From contig NZ_JAKILG010000006.1 of the NCBI RefSeq assembly GCF_023283765.1, positions 62,001-126,000 of the forward strand: a stretch of 64,000 nt of DNA, written 5' to 3'. Under the pieces are notes generated by a model. It saw nothing but the letters and a program-made list of their open reading frames with translations, had not been told where the DNA came from and did not search any database. Positions 1 to 8,543 of this stretch are shown piece by piece. How positions within the stretch are numbered: the first letter of the stretch is position 1; the number at the start of each line of letters is the position of its first letter. Made by a program: the position numbers and the translations under genes. The stretch is from Shewanella profunda (lineage in GTDB: Bacteria; Pseudomonadota; Gammaproteobacteria; Enterobacterales; Shewanellaceae).

Positions 1-150
1 GGCCTCTTTTTTGGTTTTTAGCTGCAGTGAAAGTCGCCTATCCTTAGTTGCCTTTTGGGCTATGCTACTGAATAATCAGGGAGCAGCATTTGTTGAGCTA
101 GTGTTAAATACGCACCGATAATTATAATAATACTGCAGGATAGCGGATCG

Positions 151-2058
151 ATGAAATTCACTCGAATGTTAACTACAAAATTGACCAGTTTTTGGTTGAT
201 GTCTTTGGCTGCAATTGCTTTTATATTTTTACTCTGTGCCACCATGAGTTTTGTGCAACTGACCTATAAGTTTCAGCAGCAAAAAGTGGCAGAACTCGAA
301 TCTATGCTTGTTAATCATTACCATGCCCAATCTGGTTGGGAATTGGACTCTTGGTTACCTCCGCTCTTGCTAGCATACAATACCGTTGAATTCAGGTTGA
401 CCTTAAAAACCGACGTGTTATTCGCGTATCAGGGCAATGTGTTAACGCAAAATGCCATGGTATATAACCATCAGCTTGATCCAAATTCAGATCTGCGAAT
501 GTCACTTATTTTGCCACAACCATTTGATCTATATGATGTAAGTTGGTACGAGCTTTTAATCCTCGCAGTGGGCATACTCGCCATCATTGCGTTGGTGCGT
601 TTTGGGTATGTGTGGTTTTCACAGCAGCTAGATGGCATTGAAGAATTAGCCCTACGGAGCCGCTTAATCTTACAAGGGAAACATGAGCAAGCGCTTGCTA
701 GTCCCGGTAAGGGGAAACCTCGGTTGATTAATCGTGCACTGACAAAATTACTTGAAGAGTTACAGGATGCGCAAAAGGAGCGTGGTCGTTTCGACAAATT
801 TATTCGTTCCAATACCTTTTTAGATGCTGAAACCCGCATTGGTAATCGACTTTTCTTAAATAACCGCCTAGATGCCCTGAGCCACAATCAAGGTATGGTT
901 GCCCATGGGGTTATTTACCTATTAGAAATGGATGATCTCGATTTATTGCAGCAGGCCAAAGGCGAGTCGGTGGCAAAAGAGCTTTTAAATGCCACAGTAA
1001 ACGGAATTAATCAGATCCTACAAACCTTACCAAACAGTATTTTTGCCCGCCGTTCCCATAATCAATTTGCCATTGTGGTACCCCAAGTCTCTTTGATTGA
1101 AGCTGATCAACTCGCCAGTAAACTCCTAAAGGTTTGCTTGAGCCAGCCGTTAACGGATGTGGACAATCGCGACAATTTTTTCCACTTGGGTTGTGCTTAT
1201 TTTACCGCTGGAGACAACGCAACGCAGTTGATTGACGAGGCGGATATGGCCCTACGCGCCGCCCAATTACAGGGTAACAGTAATTGGTTTATGTACGATA
1301 AGGGCGCTATCGATGAAGAATTTGCTAAGGGCTCTGTGCGTTGGCGTAGTTTTTTAGAGAATACGTTAGTTCAGCGGCGCTTTTTTCCTTTTAGCCAACC
1401 CGTTATTGATTCAGATGCGAACGAACACCATAAGGAAATTTTCACCCGTGCAAGGGATAATCAAGGTGCGTTAATTCGTGCAACTCTTTTTATCCCTATG
1501 GCCAATAAGTGTGGATTAATGCCGCAGATCGAGCGGCAGATGATTGAGCGTGTTTTAGCTTTACTTACGAATGAGCGACATAGCAAACAAGTCTATAGTG
1601 TGAACTTAAGTCTAGACTCCTTAACGAGCCGCGCCTTTAGTCAATGGCTAAAAACGACGTTGTTGGAATACCGACATTTGACGCCAAGGCTGATGTTCGA
1701 GATCTCTGAGGATATTGTTATTCAACATCAAGCCAAGCTACAGCCTAAGTTGGACATGATCCGCAAAATGGGAGCAAGGCTCTGTGTCGACCACGTTGGT
1801 CAGCAAGTGGTAGGCACTTATTATATTCGTGAATGTCATTTTGACATGATTAAACTCCATCGCTCCATTGTTCGGCATATCCACTTGCGCCCTGAAAATC
1901 AGCTTTTTATCCGCAGTCTGATCGGTGGTTTATATCGCACCGAAGTGCAAGTCTGCGCCGAAGGGGTGGAGGTGTTTGAAGAATGGCAAACATTACAAAT
2001 TCTCGGTGTAGGCATGGCCCAAGGAACGTTTTTCAGCGATCCAGTGGAGGCACAATAA
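151..2058 (+). CDS. csrD: CsrD-type regulator (MshH), degenerate GGDEF/EAL protein
   Basis: A 635-residue inner-membrane protein with two membrane segments (about residues 12-35 and 131-152), a HAMP-like and coiled stretch, then GGDEF-like (about 225-385) and EAL-like (about 400-630) domains. Both domains look catalytically dead: residues 301-306 read RSHNQF where GGDEF would stand, and no EAL motif is seen at the start of the second domain. In E. coli CsrD does not make or break c-di-GMP but directs the CsrB/CsrC RNAs to RNase E decay. Its place at the head of an msh locus is the usual one, where it was first named mshH. The ATG at 151 has AGGA about 10 bases upstream. Family and location agree well. 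Confidence 0.9.
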   Translation: MKFTRMLTTKLTSFWLMSLAAIAFIFLLCATMSFVQLTYKFQQQKVAELESMLVNHYHAQSGWELDSWLPPLLLAYNTVEFRLTLKTDVLFAYQGNVLTQNAMVYNHQLDPNSDLRMSLILPQPFDLYDVSWYELLILAVGILAIIALVRFGYVWFSQQLDGIEELALRSRLILQGKHEQALASPGKGKPRLINRALTKLLEELQDAQKERGRFDKFIRSNTFLDAETRIGNRLFLNNRLDALSHNQGMVAHGVIYLLEMDDLDLLQQAKGESVAKELLNATVNGINQILQTLPNSIFARRSHNQFAIVVPQVSLIEADQLASKLLKVCLSQPLTDVDNRDNFFHLGCAYFTAGDNATQLIDEADMALRAAQLQGNSNWFMYDKGAIDEEFAKGSVRWRSFLENTLVQRRFFPFSQPVIDSDANEHHKEIFTRARDNQGALIRATLFIPMANKCGLMPQIERQMIERVLALLTNERHSKQVYSVNLSLDSLTSRAFSQWLKTTLLEYRHLTPRLMFEISEDIVIQHQAKLQPKLDMIRKMGARLCVDHVGQQVVGTYYIRECHFDMIKLHRSIVRHIHLRPENQLFIRSLIGGLYRTEVQVCAEGVEVFEEWQTLQILGVGMAQGTFFSDPVEAQ

Positions 2059-2279
2059 ATATTTGCTCCTGTGATCACTATGGAAGATTGGGCGCATAAC
2101 AGGCGTATTTTCCTATAAAATTCACTGATTAGCGGCTAGACTAGCCAGTGCCAAAATTATGACGGTGAATATGACAAATTTCCCGTTTTCTATTTCAGAG
2201 TATCAGCGTCGATTTTGGTGAATCAACTTTTGCAAAATCATAGCTCTAGCTTTTAAATTCATTAGGTTATAAGCATTTT
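2059..2279 (+). promoter_or_regulatory. csrD-mshI intergenic region with candidate mshI promoter
   Basis: This 221-base gap holds a palindrome GGCTAG-A-CTAGCC at 2134-2146, itself flanked by CACTG (2123-2127) and CAGTG (2146-2150), and a candidate sigma-70 promoter with -35 TTGCAA at 2230-2235, a 17-base spacer and -10 TTAAAT at 2253-2258. The promoter would start the mshI operon close to the ATG at 2280. The match is only moderate and there is no clear T-run terminator for csrD. Confidence 0.35.
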
Positions 2280-3158
2280 ATGGATAAAAGACGTATTGGT
2301 CGATTAGCCTTCTGGCAAAATAAAGCGATTACGACAGATCTTGGTGTCTATGTCTGTGCGGATAAACTATGGGTTTATGCCCCTGCAACAGAACGCTATG
2401 CAGAACAGTGGGTCACATTCGAATTGCAACTGGAGCAATGGCAAACGGCCTTTGCAGAGCTCGCCCACGTTTTTCCCCACGCTCGGTTACAACTGTTATT
2501 AGCGAGTGGCCGTTATCAGTTATTAGTGGCCGATAAACCTAATGTGGATCCCGAAGAATTACCCCAAGCCTTGCTCTGGTCAGTTAAAGATATGGTGACC
2601 ATGCCTGTGCCACAGATCCATTTGGATTATTTTGAGTCGCCACTACCTAGCGGTAAAATCAATGTGGTGGTTGTCGAAAAAGACAAGCTAATCAATATGG
2701 TGCAAGCTATACATGCACAAGGTCTTACTCTCGCTGGTATTAGTATTGAAGAGCTCGCAATGACGAATTTGTTTGTCGATGACAGTCAAGCTCGTCTCGT
2801 TGTGAGCCATTATTCTGGGCACGATCTATTGCTCACCGTAGTAAAGCAAGGCCAACTCTATATGCAACGCCGAGTACGTGGTTTTATGCAGTTAGATAAA
2901 GCCGAGGTCGATGAACTTAACTATGGTCTTGCTGATAGTTTAAGTCTAGAAATTCAACGTTCTATGGATTATTTTGAGAGCCAACTTAGGCAGGCTCCCG
3001 TGGCCTCTATTGAATTACTCGTCGATGGCGCGGCCGACGCCTTAGCAAAATTGGTTTCGACCAATTTTAATCAAACCGTAAACATCATCGACAAAAGTTC
3101 TGTTGGAGCTCGAATGGCGGGACTGGCTTTCTATGAATTGTCTCGAGGTGCAGAGTGA
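2280..3158 (+). CDS. mshI: MSHA biogenesis protein MshI (PilM-like)
   Basis: A 292-residue cytoplasmic protein at the head of the pilus assembly genes. By position and content it corresponds to MshI, the counterpart of PilM, an actin-like protein that binds the N-terminus of a PilN-like partner below the inner membrane. No signal peptide or membrane segment is visible. The next gene starts inside its last codons (4-base overlap, GTGA), which fits translational coupling to the PilN-like gene. Its 221-base upstream gap holds a possible promoter, so it probably starts the first msh transcript. Confidence 0.85.
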   Translation: MDKRRIGRLAFWQNKAITTDLGVYVCADKLWVYAPATERYAEQWVTFELQLEQWQTAFAELAHVFPHARLQLLLASGRYQLLVADKPNVDPEELPQALLWSVKDMVTMPVPQIHLDYFESPLPSGKINVVVVEKDKLINMVQAIHAQGLTLAGISIEELAMTNLFVDDSQARLVVSHYSGHDLLLTVVKQGQLYMQRRVRGFMQLDKAEVDELNYGLADSLSLEIQRSMDYFESQLRQAPVASIELLVDGAADALAKLVSTNFNQTVNIIDKSSVGARMAGLAFYELSRGAE

Positions 3159-3757
3159 TTAAATCGAGAGTAAACCTTTATTCTGCAACATTATTACCTC
3201 CTGAGCTGCGGTTAACCTTTGCAAAACTGATGACCTATGTGGCTGGATTAGTCCTGCTGTGTATTTTAGTCGGGGCATACGGCTATTGGCAGCTAGGTCA
3301 GTCCGAGCAAGCATTGCAACAGGCTTCACAGCAAAAGCAGCAACTCGAACAGCAAAAAGCGGCGCTTGAAGCGCAAATCGCTGCACGTAAACCGGATCCT
3401 GCACTTGTGGCGCGAGTCGAGTTAGAATCGCAGCAACTAGAACTTAAACAGCTATTAATCAGTGAATTAGCCCTTCGTTCCGCTTTAACTAGCCGAGGCT
3501 TTGCTCCTGTGCTTAAGGATTTAGCACAGGTTTCCGATGCGAGAGTGTGGCTGAGTCGGATTGTGATTAATGAGCAAAACGTTATGTTTGAAGGTTTTGC
3601 AGACCACCCCCAAAGTATCCCGTTATGGGTGGGCAAGCTAAAAACAACAAATACATTAAAAGGACAGGCATTTTCATCTATGACCATGGATCGCGGTGAT
3701 GATAAGCCTTTGGCCTTCACTTTAACCAGTGAAACGCTGGAGGAGCCGAAGCGATGA
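3155..3757 (+). CDS. PilN-like MSHA biogenesis protein (second MshI-type gene)
   Basis: A 200-residue bitopic inner-membrane protein: a short cytoplasmic head with an N-L-Y motif (residues 7-9) as in PilN proteins, one membrane segment at about 26-46, a Q/E/A-rich coiled coil at about 48-85, then a ferredoxin-like periplasmic region. The order MshI (PilM), this gene (PilN), MshJ (PilO), MshK (PilP), MshL (PilQ) matches the alignment complex of type IV pili. It overlaps both neighbours by 4 bases and starts with GTG. Some annotations call it MshI2; the symbol is left empty because naming varies. Confidence 0.85.
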   Translation: MIKSRVNLYSATLLPPELRLTFAKLMTYVAGLVLLCILVGAYGYWQLGQSEQALQQASQQKQQLEQQKAALEAQIAARKPDPALVARVELESQQLELKQLLISELALRSALTSRGFAPVLKDLAQVSDARVWLSRIVINEQNVMFEGFADHPQSIPLWVGKLKTTNTLKGQAFSSMTMDRGDDKPLAFTLTSETLEEPKR

Positions 3758-4404
3758 AGACGATGTTTAATCATGTCGGCCAACAGTTTGAGGCTTTGAG
3801 CCGCCGCGAGCGAGTCTTGATAGGTGTCGCCATATTAGCCCTAATCGGTATTATCGGTTTTATGCCATTAGAATCGCTTTGGAAAAAACAGATATCGATA
3901 TCACAACAACTTAAGGCACTGGAGCAGGAAAATCAGATTTCGGTTCAGCAGATTGAGTTATATCAACAGCGTTTAACCATGGATCCTAATCAGGATTACC
4001 AACAAAGATTAGTTTTATTACAGCAGCAAAATCAAGAGATTGATGCGCAGCTTAATGAGCAGATGGTCGATATGGTGCCTGCCGATTACATGCCGGAGTT
4101 ACTGGGTAATCTGCTTGGGCAAGTGCAGGGGATAAAGCTCATTAAGTTTACTTCTATTGCCCCAGTTCCCTTGCTGGCGGTGGGCGATGAGAAAAAACTC
4201 AACCTTTACAGCCATGGTATTCGTATGAGCCTTGATGGAGACTATTTTTCGGTAATGCGCTTTGTCGAGGCGGTAGAAGCCATGCCTGACAAACTCTATT
4301 GGAAGCGTCTTGATTACAAGGTTGCCGAATATCCTAAAGGTACAATCGATATCGAAGTTTATACTTTGAGCATTAATAAGGACTTTATCAGTGTTGCTAA
4401 ATAA
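3754..4404 (+). CDS. mshJ: MSHA biogenesis protein MshJ (PilO-like)
   Basis: A 216-residue bitopic inner-membrane protein with one membrane segment at about 23-41, a glutamine-rich coiled coil at about 46-105 and a periplasmic ferredoxin-like domain, the build of PilO. It should pair with the PilN-like protein encoded just upstream, linking the cytoplasmic platform to MshK and the MshL secretin. It overlaps the upstream gene by 4 bases (ATGA) and the downstream mshK by 14 bases, so the three are tightly coupled. Confidence 0.85.
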   Translation: MKTMFNHVGQQFEALSRRERVLIGVAILALIGIIGFMPLESLWKKQISISQQLKALEQENQISVQQIELYQQRLTMDPNQDYQQRLVLLQQQNQEIDAQLNEQMVDMVPADYMPELLGNLLGQVQGIKLIKFTSIAPVPLLAVGDEKKLNLYSHGIRMSLDGDYFSVMRFVEAVEAMPDKLYWKRLDYKVAEYPKGTIDIEVYTLSINKDFISVAK

Positions 4405-4708
4405 GCCTTATATTTTCATTACGTTATTATGTGTAGCTTCGAGCGTATCGGCCGAGGTACTGCGCGATCCAACCTTACCCGGAAAAGGTTACTCTGCCAC
4501 TGGTCAAGCAACTCAGGCTCAGGAGCAAACACTGATCCTAAATAGTATCGTTAGCTCAGGAAGCACAGCTTACGTTGTGATTAATAATAAAATATTGTCT
4601 GTCGGCGACAGCATTCAAGGGGTGAAAATCGTTAGGATCACCCCTTCGTCTGTGTCACTTTCTGATGGGCGTAAATTGGCACTGTTTCAAGCAATAACCG
4701 AGAGATAG
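4391..4708 (+). CDS. mshK: MSHA biogenesis protein MshK (PilP-like)
   Basis: A 105-residue exported protein. Residues 1-21 look like a signal peptide ending in SVSA, followed by the sequence RDPTLPG, which resembles the start of PilP-type and GspC-type periplasmic proteins, and a small beta domain. It likely sits in the periplasm and binds the MshL secretin. The GTG start lies inside the end of mshJ with AAGGA about 7 bases upstream, and it is followed after 14 bases by mshL. Confidence 0.8.
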   Translation: MLLNKPYIFITLLCVASSVSAEVLRDPTLPGKGYSATGQATQAQEQTLILNSIVSSGSTAYVVINNKILSVGDSIQGVKIVRITPSSVSLSDGRKLALFQAITER

Positions 4709-4722
4709 GGAATATAAATTAC

Positions 4723-6399
4723 ATGACAGCGATCAAATACTTCACGCCTCTGCTCTCACTTTGTCTTGTGGCGTGCCAAACCACAGATAGGCCACAACCT
4801 GAAGCCTCCAAGGCTGAACTTGCAGCATCGATGCAAACGGCGAGTCGGGCGACTACGCCACCTCCCGCCACTATGCCAGATGCGGTGCAACGCGAATTAA
4901 ATTCAAACGCTTTATTAGTCGGACTCGCTCCGACATTAGAAACCGAACGACGCTTTGATGTTTCGGCGAATGATGTGGATGCGAGAGTATTTTTTCCTAG
5001 CTTAGTGCAAGGTACGCCACTGAGCGTTGCCGTACATCCCGAGGTGGAGGGCACGATTTCCCTATCACTAAAGGGCGTAACCTTAAGTGAAGCCATTCAA
5101 GTTGTTGAAGATATTTATGGTTATGAAGTCAGTCGAGAAGGACGAGTTTTGCGGGTATTCCCCGCGGGCATGCGTACTGAAACGTTTCCATTAAACTACC
5201 TCTATATGGAACGTGATGGTCTGTCATTGACCTCTGTTAGCTCGGGCCGTATTTCCGATAATAATTCCAACAGTAATACCAATAACAACTCGAATAATGG
5301 TAATTCCAATAGCAATAGCGGCAATAACAATTCGAATAACGGTAGTGATTCAAACAATAATAACAGTGATAGTTCAAACGGCACTTTTATCCGTTCACGC
5401 ACTAAAACAGATTTTTGGGGTGATTTAAAAGAAACCCTTACGGCCATTATTGGTGATACGGGCAATGGACGTCAGGTTGTCGTTACACCGCAGGCAGGAC
5501 TGGTGACGATTCGAGCTTTCCCAAGCGAATTACGCCAAGTACGCAGTTTTTTAAATTCGGCTGAAACCCATTTGCAGCGCCAAGTTATCCTTGAGGCAAA
5601 AATCCTAGAAGTCACGCTATCGGATGATTTTCAGCAAGGGATCCAATGGGAGAATGTGTTAGGTCATGTCGGTAATACCAATATTAACTTTGGTACAACA
5701 GCGGGAACCGGACTGGTCAATAAAGTGACATCGACTCTTGGTGGTGTGACATCACTTAGCATTAAAGGCTCTGATTTCACTACCATGATCAATCTATTAG
5801 ATACTCAGGGCGATGTGGATGTGCTGTCTAGCCCAAGAGTGACCGCATCTAACAATCAAAAGGCAGTGATTAAAGTCGGTACTGACGAGTATTTTGTCAC
5901 TGACGTATCTTCAACCACTGTAGCGGGAACAACGCCCGTGACGACACCACAGGTAGAGTTAACGCCGTTCTTCTCGGGTATTGCACTGGATGTCACACCG
6001 CAAATCGACAAAGATGGCAATGTGTTATTGCATGTGCATCCATCGGTTATTGATGTGAAAGAACAGACAAAAAATATCAAAGTGAGCAATGAATCGCTGG
6101 AATTACCCTTAGCACAGAGTGAGATCCGTGAATCAGACACAGTGATCCGCGCCGCATCTGGCGATGTCGTCGTGATCGGTGGATTGATGAAAAGCGAGAA
6201 CATTGAAGTTGTCTCTCAAGTGCCGTTATTGGGTGATATTCCATTATTGGGTGAACTGTTTAAAAACCGCAGTAAGCAAAAGAAGAAAACCGAGCTGATT
6301 ATTTTGTTAAGACCAACAGTGGTCGGTGTCGATACGTGGAAGAATGAGTTAGATCGTTCAAAAACCTTGTTAGATCGTTGGTATCCGGAGACTAAGTAA
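4723..6399 (+). CDS. mshL: MSHA pilus secretin lipoprotein MshL
   Basis: A 558-residue outer-membrane secretin that forms the exit pore of the pilus. Residues 1-18 form a lipoprotein signal with lipobox LVAC (Cys18). A secretin N-terminal STN-like domain (about 75-160) is followed by an unusual Asn/Ser-rich linker at 178-220, an N domain (about 235-300) and the secretin core (about 320-540) with the typical VPLLGDIP..LFK signature. The 43-residue linker is almost only N, S, G and D and is the odd part of an otherwise standard protein. It lies between mshK and mshM in the expected order. Confidence 0.92.
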   Translation: MTAIKYFTPLLSLCLVACQTTDRPQPEASKAELAASMQTASRATTPPPATMPDAVQRELNSNALLVGLAPTLETERRFDVSANDVDARVFFPSLVQGTPLSVAVHPEVEGTISLSLKGVTLSEAIQVVEDIYGYEVSREGRVLRVFPAGMRTETFPLNYLYMERDGLSLTSVSSGRISDNNSNSNTNNNSNNGNSNSNSGNNNSNNGSDSNNNNSDSSNGTFIRSRTKTDFWGDLKETLTAIIGDTGNGRQVVVTPQAGLVTIRAFPSELRQVRSFLNSAETHLQRQVILEAKILEVTLSDDFQQGIQWENVLGHVGNTNINFGTTAGTGLVNKVTSTLGGVTSLSIKGSDFTTMINLLDTQGDVDVLSSPRVTASNNQKAVIKVGTDEYFVTDVSSTTVAGTTPVTTPQVELTPFFSGIALDVTPQIDKDGNVLLHVHPSVIDVKEQTKNIKVSNESLELPLAQSEIRESDTVIRAASGDVVVIGGLMKSENIEVVSQVPLLGDIPLLGELFKNRSKQKKKTELIILLRPTVVGVDTWKNELDRSKTLLDRWYPETK

Positions 6400-6405
6400 G
6401 CTTCT

Positions 6406-7332
6406 ATGTATTTGAAGCATTTTGGTCTAAGCCAGACCCCATTTTCCTTAACGCCGAATACCGGATTTTTTTTCGGGTTATCGCCACATGTGGAAGCCCT
6501 GCAAGTGCTACAAACGGCATTGCAAACGGGTGAGGGGTTTATCAAGGTTACAGGTGAGGTCGGTACCGGTAAAACATTACTTTGTCGAAAGTTAATTAAT
6601 GATCTACCGAGTGGGTTTCACTGCGCTTATTTACCTAATCCCTATTTAACCCCAGCGGAATTACGCTGGGCCGTAGCGAATGAACTGGGCCTTAACTACG
6701 CGACAGATATCGATCAGCAGCAGCTTACAGGCCTGATTCAGCAGCAACTACTCGATTTGAGCAGGCATGGTCATGCAATAGTCTTAGTGCTAGACGAGGC
6801 GCAGGCATTGCCGGACGATAGCTTAGAAGCGCTGCGTTTATTCACTAACCTTGAGACCGAGAGCCGCAAATTACTCCAAGTGGTGTTATTTGGGCAGCCT
6901 GAGCTTGATGAAAGATTAAAACGCCAAGAATTTAGACAGTTAAGGCAGCGAATAACCTTTAGCTACAACTTACGCCCACTCACTTGGGATGAAACCGATG
7001 CCTATATTCGCTATCGATTAGCCATTGCGGGTCGCCAAGGCGAACCGTTATTTACACCTAAGCTAACGCGTAAGATCGCCTATGCATCCCGAGGGATCCC
7101 CAGATTGATTAATATTCTCGCCCACAAGGCGTTATTGCTAAGTTTTGGTGAAGGCGTCACTCGGGTGAAGGCGTCCCATGTGCGCGATGCCATTTTAGAT
7201 ACAGAGGATGCCAGCAAAAAAATGCACTGGTCTCGAAACTTAGTGCTTGCTGTAGTGGTATTGACTGTCTTGATCTTAGCGATCGCAGCATCAGGTATCG
7301 ATCTCCCACAGGTTTGGGGGAATAGGGCATGA
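6406..7332 (+). CDS. mshM: MshM, ExeA/GspA-type AAA ATPase
   Basis: A 308-residue ATPase with Walker A GEVGTGKT at residues 50-57 and Walker B LVLDEAQ at about 124-130, and a single membrane segment near the C-terminus (about 277-297). It matches the MshM/ExeA family, whose members help place or assemble secretins in the outer membrane. The gene begins 6 bases after mshL stops, and its last bases overlap the ATG of mshN by 4 bases. Confidence 0.9.
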   Translation: MYLKHFGLSQTPFSLTPNTGFFFGLSPHVEALQVLQTALQTGEGFIKVTGEVGTGKTLLCRKLINDLPSGFHCAYLPNPYLTPAELRWAVANELGLNYATDIDQQQLTGLIQQQLLDLSRHGHAIVLVLDEAQALPDDSLEALRLFTNLETESRKLLQVVLFGQPELDERLKRQEFRQLRQRITFSYNLRPLTWDETDAYIRYRLAIAGRQGEPLFTPKLTRKIAYASRGIPRLINILAHKALLLSFGEGVTRVKASHVRDAILDTEDASKKMHWSRNLVLAVVVLTVLILAIAASGIDLPQVWGNRA

Positions 7333-8543
7333 GTGTTATCAACAAAATGCTAAAAGATCTCGAACAGCGCCAACAGGGGCATCAACTTTCAAATATTGCC
7401 CAGCATCAAGTGCAATATTTAGGTCGCAAACCTAGCATTAAAATCTGGGGTTCAATCAGCCTTATGTCATTGTTTATTGGCGGTGTTGGTGTTTATGGCT
7501 ATCAAACATTCACTCAACCCCAAACTGCAGATAGCATAGAGACATCGCCTAAGCTCACCGCAGCGAGTGATACTGAAGCGCCAATAATTCAAACACAGTC
7601 CGAAACAAAGCCCGAAATAAAGCAAACCATGTCCGAGACCGTGAATTTAACCGAGCCTTTGACCCTTAGCTCAAATACAGCCGTAAAAACGCCTAATGGA
7701 TCGGCTAATGCAGAAATCACTACCGCTGAGGATCTGCTCCCTGTTGCCAATCAAAATCCCCAGGTAGAAGCCGTTGTGAGTGCTAATGACCAATCCGAAA
7801 AACATGAAATAGCCATTGAAGTGGACGAGATTGTTGGAGCGATTCAAGCCAGTGCGCCCGAAAGCACACCCGAAAGTGTGCCTGTAAAGCAATCCGTAGA
7901 TACCCCCGCAATTGAGCCAATCAAACCCGCAGGTAAAATGGCGGTGACAGAGGTTAAGCTCACGCCAAGTCAATTAGCACAAAAACAGTTAACTCTGGCA
8001 ATAGATGCCGAAAAACAGGGAAGACTTGATAAAGCTATCGAATATTATGAGAAGGCCCTCGGCTTTGACCCAAGCTTACATAATGTGCGTCAGCAACTTG
8101 CGGCATTGCACTATGGCCAAGGACGACTCAATAACGCCGAACAAGTATTGCAGCAAGCAGTGCTTTTATACCCTCAACAATTTGACTTTTATCTGTTATT
8201 AGCGCGAGTCCAGCAGGAGCTTGGGGACGTAGATTTAGCATTAGCTAGCCTAGCGCAAATCCCCGATAGCCATGTTTTAGCACGGCAAAAATGGTTAGCT
8301 CAAACCGATTTAGCCCAAAAGCAAGGGCAATTTAGCTTAGCTGAGCAAGCCTATCGGCAGTTATTGCAGCAGGAGCCGCAGCAGGGGAAATGGTGGATGG
8401 GCCTAGGTTATGCTTTAGATTCTCAGCAACAATTTGCCAAGGCGAGTCAAGCCTATCGCACCGCATTAAGCCACTCAGGGCTCTCGGCGCAGGCAACTGC
8501 TTTTATTGAACAACGATTAAGCCAACTAGGAGATAGCCAATGA
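7329..8543 (+). CDS. mshN: MSHA biogenesis protein MshN, TPR protein
   Basis: A 404-residue bitopic inner-membrane protein. A short cytoplasmic head carries the motif MLKDLEQR, followed by a membrane segment at about 37-57, a long Thr/Glu/Pro-rich periplasmic linker (about 60-215) and TPR-like helical repeats from about 217 to the end. This is the MshN layout, with the repeats probably binding other parts of the assembly. It overlaps mshM and mshE by 4 bases on each side. Confidence 0.88.
   Translation: MSVINKMLKDLEQRQQGHQLSNIAQHQVQYLGRKPSIKIWGSISLMSLFIGGVGVYGYQTFTQPQTADSIETSPKLTAASDTEAPIIQTQSETKPEIKQTMSETVNLTEPLTLSSNTAVKTPNGSANAEITTAEDLLPVANQNPQVEAVVSANDQSEKHEIAIEVDEIVGAIQASAPESTPESVPVKQSVDTPAIEPIKPAGKMAVTEVKLTPSQLAQKQLTLAIDAEKQGRLDKAIEYYEKALGFDPSLHNVRQQLAALHYGQGRLNNAEQVLQQAVLLYPQQFDFYLLLARVQQELGDVDLALASLAQIPDSHVLARQKWLAQTDLAQKQGQFSLAEQAYRQLLQQEPQQGKWWMGLGYALDSQQQFAKASQAYRTALSHSGLSAQATAFIEQRLSQLGDSQ

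Noticed and set aside
1-14. GGCCTC followed by a T-run at the window start, like the right half of a terminator
   Set aside because: The left half would lie outside the window, so a hairpin cannot be shown.
5202-5465. Long minus-strand frame rich in Leu and Glu opposite the MshL linker
   Set aside because: It is a mirror of the Asn/Ser-rich codons of mshL, not a gene.
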